Origin: Comamonadaceae bacterium
Lineage (GTDB): Bacteria > Pseudomonadota > Gammaproteobacteria > Burkholderiales > Burkholderiaceae
Length of the DNA: 9,206 bases
NCBI GenBank assembly: GCA_947455875.1
Contig: CANGSD010000029.1
Coordinates: forward strand, 1 to 9,206
Direction: 5' to 3'
Shown piece after piece: positions 7,704-9,206 of this stretch. The translations under genes and the position numbers were made by a program. The notes under the pieces are model-generated. The model was not told the origin of the DNA and did not search any database. It was given only the letters and a program-made list of their open reading frames with translations. The stretch's first letter is position 1; each line of letters starts with the position of its first letter.

Positions 7704-8397
7704 GGCGGCAGGTGACGGCCAGGATCAACTGGCCCAGGACTTCGTGCGGTTCTCGGTGGAATCGGGCGTCTTGCGTTTCGGCAGTTTTCGCACCAAGGCA
7801 GGACGCGATTCGCCGTATTTCTTCAACGCCGGCTTGTTCGACGACGGCGCCAAGCTCGGACGGCTCGCGCAATTTTATGCACAGCGCATCATGGCCAGCG
7901 GCATCGCGTTCGACATGCTGTTTGGCCCTGCGTACAAGGGCATTCCGCTGGCCGCCGCCGTCGCCATCGAGCTGGCGCGCCTGGGGCGCAACGTGCCCTA
8001 TGCCTACAACCGCAAGGAAGCCAAGGACCATGGCGAAGGCGGGGTGCTGGTGGGCGCGCCAGTGCAGGGGCGTGTGCTGATCGTCGACGACGTGATGTCG
8101 GCCGGCACCGCGGCGCGTGAATCGATTGCCATCATCCAGGCCGCGGGCGCCCAGCCCCATGCGGTGGCCCTGGCCCTGGACCGCCAGGAGATGGCCACCG
8201 AGAAGCAAGCCGATGGCTCGGTGCGCGACATGCCCCACAGCGCCGTGCAATATGTGCGCGAGACCCTGGGCTTGCAGGTGTGCGCCATCGCCCGCCTGAC
8301 CGACCTGCTCGATTACCTGGCCGCACGCCCCGGCCACGACATGGCCGACCACCTGGCGCGGGTGACGGCCTACCGCCAACGCTATGGCGTGATCTGA
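7702..8397 (+). CDS. pyrE: Orotate phosphoribosyltransferase
   Basis: Transfers ribose 5-phosphate from PRPP to orotate to form orotidine 5'-phosphate, the fifth step of de novo pyrimidine synthesis; cytoplasmic homodimer. The 231 residues show the type I PRTase signature VLIVDDVMSAGTA (125-137) that binds PRPP. The flexible catalytic loop is YNRKEAKDHGEGG (102-114), with Lys105, Lys108 and His110. GSFRTKAGRDSPYFFNAGLF (27-46) is the N-terminal orotate/PRPP segment and FGPAYKGIPLA (74-84) follows. Length is close to the usual 210-230. AAGGAA six bases upstream supports the ATG. The gene is divergent from xth, sharing the CATG at 7701-7704, so its promoter must lie within the xth coding sequence. 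It converges on gatB with 13 bp between the stop codons. Confidence 0.96.
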   Translation: MAAGDGQDQLAQDFVRFSVESGVLRFGSFRTKAGRDSPYFFNAGLFDDGAKLGRLAQFYAQRIMASGIAFDMLFGPAYKGIPLAAAVAIELARLGRNVPYAYNRKEAKDHGEGGVLVGAPVQGRVLIVDDVMSAGTAARESIAIIQAAGAQPHAVALALDRQEMATEKQADGSVRDMPHSAVQYVRETLGLQVCAIARLTDLLDYLAARPGHDMADHLARVTAYRQRYGVI

Positions 8398-8410
8398 GGG
8401 GCGGAGAGCG

Positions 8411-9206
8411 TCAGCTCAGTTTCTTCTTGAGAAGTTCGTTGACCTGGGCCGGGTTGGCCTTGCCCTGGCTGGCCTTCATTACCTGACCGACCAGCGCGTT
8501 AAAGGCCTTGTCCTTGCCGGCCTTGAACTGGGCGACGTTGTCGGCGTTGGCTGCGATCACCGTGTCGATGATCTGTTCCAGCGCGCCGGTGTCGTTCATC
8601 TGCTTGAGGCCCTTGGCGGCGATGATGGCATCGACATCCTGGGCCTGACCACTCCAAAGCGCTTCGAACACCTGCTTGCCGGCGTTATTCGAGATGGTGC
8701 CGTCGGCAATGCGTCCGATCAAAGCGGCGAGCGCCTGCGCCGAGACCGGCGCTTGCTCGATCGACGATTCGCTGGCATTCAAGCGACGCGAGACCTCGCC
8801 CATGATCCAGTTGCTCGCCAGCTTGGGCTGGCCGCAGGCGGTGGCGGCCTCTTCGAAATAGGCCGCCATCGCCTTGCTTTGCGTGAGCGTGGTGGCGTCG
8901 TATTCGGGCAGGCCGTAACTGGCCACAAAGCGCGCCGCCATCACGCGGGGCAGCTCGGGCAGGGCCTGCCGCACACGCTCGCCCCACTCGGGCGCCACCA
9001 CCAGCGGCGGCAGGTCCGGGTCGGGGAAGTACCGGTAATCAGCGGCATCCTCTTTCGTGCGCATGGCGCGGGTCTCGCCCGTGTCGGGGTCGAACAGCAC
9101 GGTGGCCTGCTGAATCGCGCGACCGTCCTCGATCTCCTCGATCTGCCAGCGCACTTCGTAATCGATGGCTTGCTGCATGAACTTGAAGCTGTTCAGGTTT
9201 TTGATC
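8411..9206 (-). CDS. gatB: Aspartyl/glutamyl-tRNA(Asn/Gln) amidotransferase subunit B, N-terminal part cut off
   Basis: GatB is the tRNA-binding and kinase subunit of GatCAB, which converts Asp-tRNA(Asn) and/or Glu-tRNA(Gln) to Asn-tRNA or Gln-tRNA. The frame is open from the right edge and gives 264 residues beginning [14 protein letters not shown], a conserved stretch of the GatB catalytic cradle. The internal ATG at 9178 is therefore not the start. The conserved [19 protein letters not shown] follows about 50 residues in. The rest is the helical domain and the C-terminal YqeY-like tail domain ([22 protein letters not shown], and the ending [25 protein letters not shown]) that recognises the tRNA elbow. 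Full GatB is about 480-490 residues, so some 220 are beyond the edge; gatA and gatC may lie upstream there. It converges on pyrE with a 13-bp gap and no visible terminator. Confidence 0.96.
   Translation of the reverse strand, partial: IKNLNSFKFMQQAIDYEVRWQIEEIEDGRAIQQATVLFDPDTGETRAMRTKEDAADYRYFPDPDLPPLVVAPEWGERVRQALPELPRVMAARFVASYGLPEYDATTLTQSKAMAAYFEEAATACGQPKLASNWIMGEVSRRLNASESSIEQAPVSAQALAALIGRIADGTISNNAGKQVFEALWSGQAQDVDAIIAAKGLKQMNDTGALEQIIDTVIAANADNVAQFKAGKDKAFNALVGQVMKASQGKANPAQVNELLKKKLS

Noticed and set aside
6936..7715. Plus-strand open frame of 259 codons.
   Set aside because: Antisense to the intact xth gene.
7546..8379. Minus-strand open frame of 277 codons.
   Set aside because: Antisense to the intact pyrE gene, His/Gly/Gln-rich shadow.

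Overview
The window reads as ordinary chromosomal DNA of a GC-rich betaproteobacterium. The best guess is Burkholderiales, close to Comamonadaceae. The grounds are the visibly high GC, the strong GC-third-position codon bias, the kind of proteins (a GatB subunit, a 90-residue second-type IF-1, a Rep helicase close to the E. coli one) and the xth/pyrE/gatB neighbourhood. That placement is inference from memory of these families; no search was run. I see no phage, insertion sequence, CRISPR array, tRNA, rRNA or toxin-antitoxin signature, and no stretch of foreign base composition.

Layout, left to right. The left edge cuts through glpK (glycerol kinase, minus strand, C-terminal third missing). 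A small DUF378-type membrane protein follows on the same strand. Divergent from it, across a 173-bp region with an inverted repeat and a small hairpin, lies a very acidic, probably disordered protein of 117 residues (plus strand). Next come three minus-strand genes, each with its own leader: arginase (rocF), translation initiation factor IF-1 (infA, the extended version) and an AEC-family permease. Divergent from the permease is rep (ATP-dependent 3'-5' DNA helicase), which overlaps by four bases a small exported protein of unknown function. Convergent to these, one base away, is xth (exodeoxyribonuclease III), whose start codon shares a CATG with the start codon of divergent pyrE (orotate phosphoribosyltransferase). 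pyrE converges on gatB (amidotransferase subunit B), which runs off the right edge without its N-terminal part.

The genes do not form one pathway. They are housekeeping functions: glycerol entry into metabolism, arginine breakdown, translation initiation, replication-fork helicase, base-excision repair, pyrimidine synthesis and tRNA-dependent amidation. A few poorly known small proteins sit among them. Coding density is high: the longest gene-free stretch is about 176 bases, and several neighbours are separated by 0 to 13 bases.

I looked for a new system and did not find one I could defend. The items most worth a second look are the divergent DUF378/acidic-protein pair with its inverted repeat, the shared CATG start between xth and pyrE, the small exported protein coupled to rep, and the tailed IF-1.
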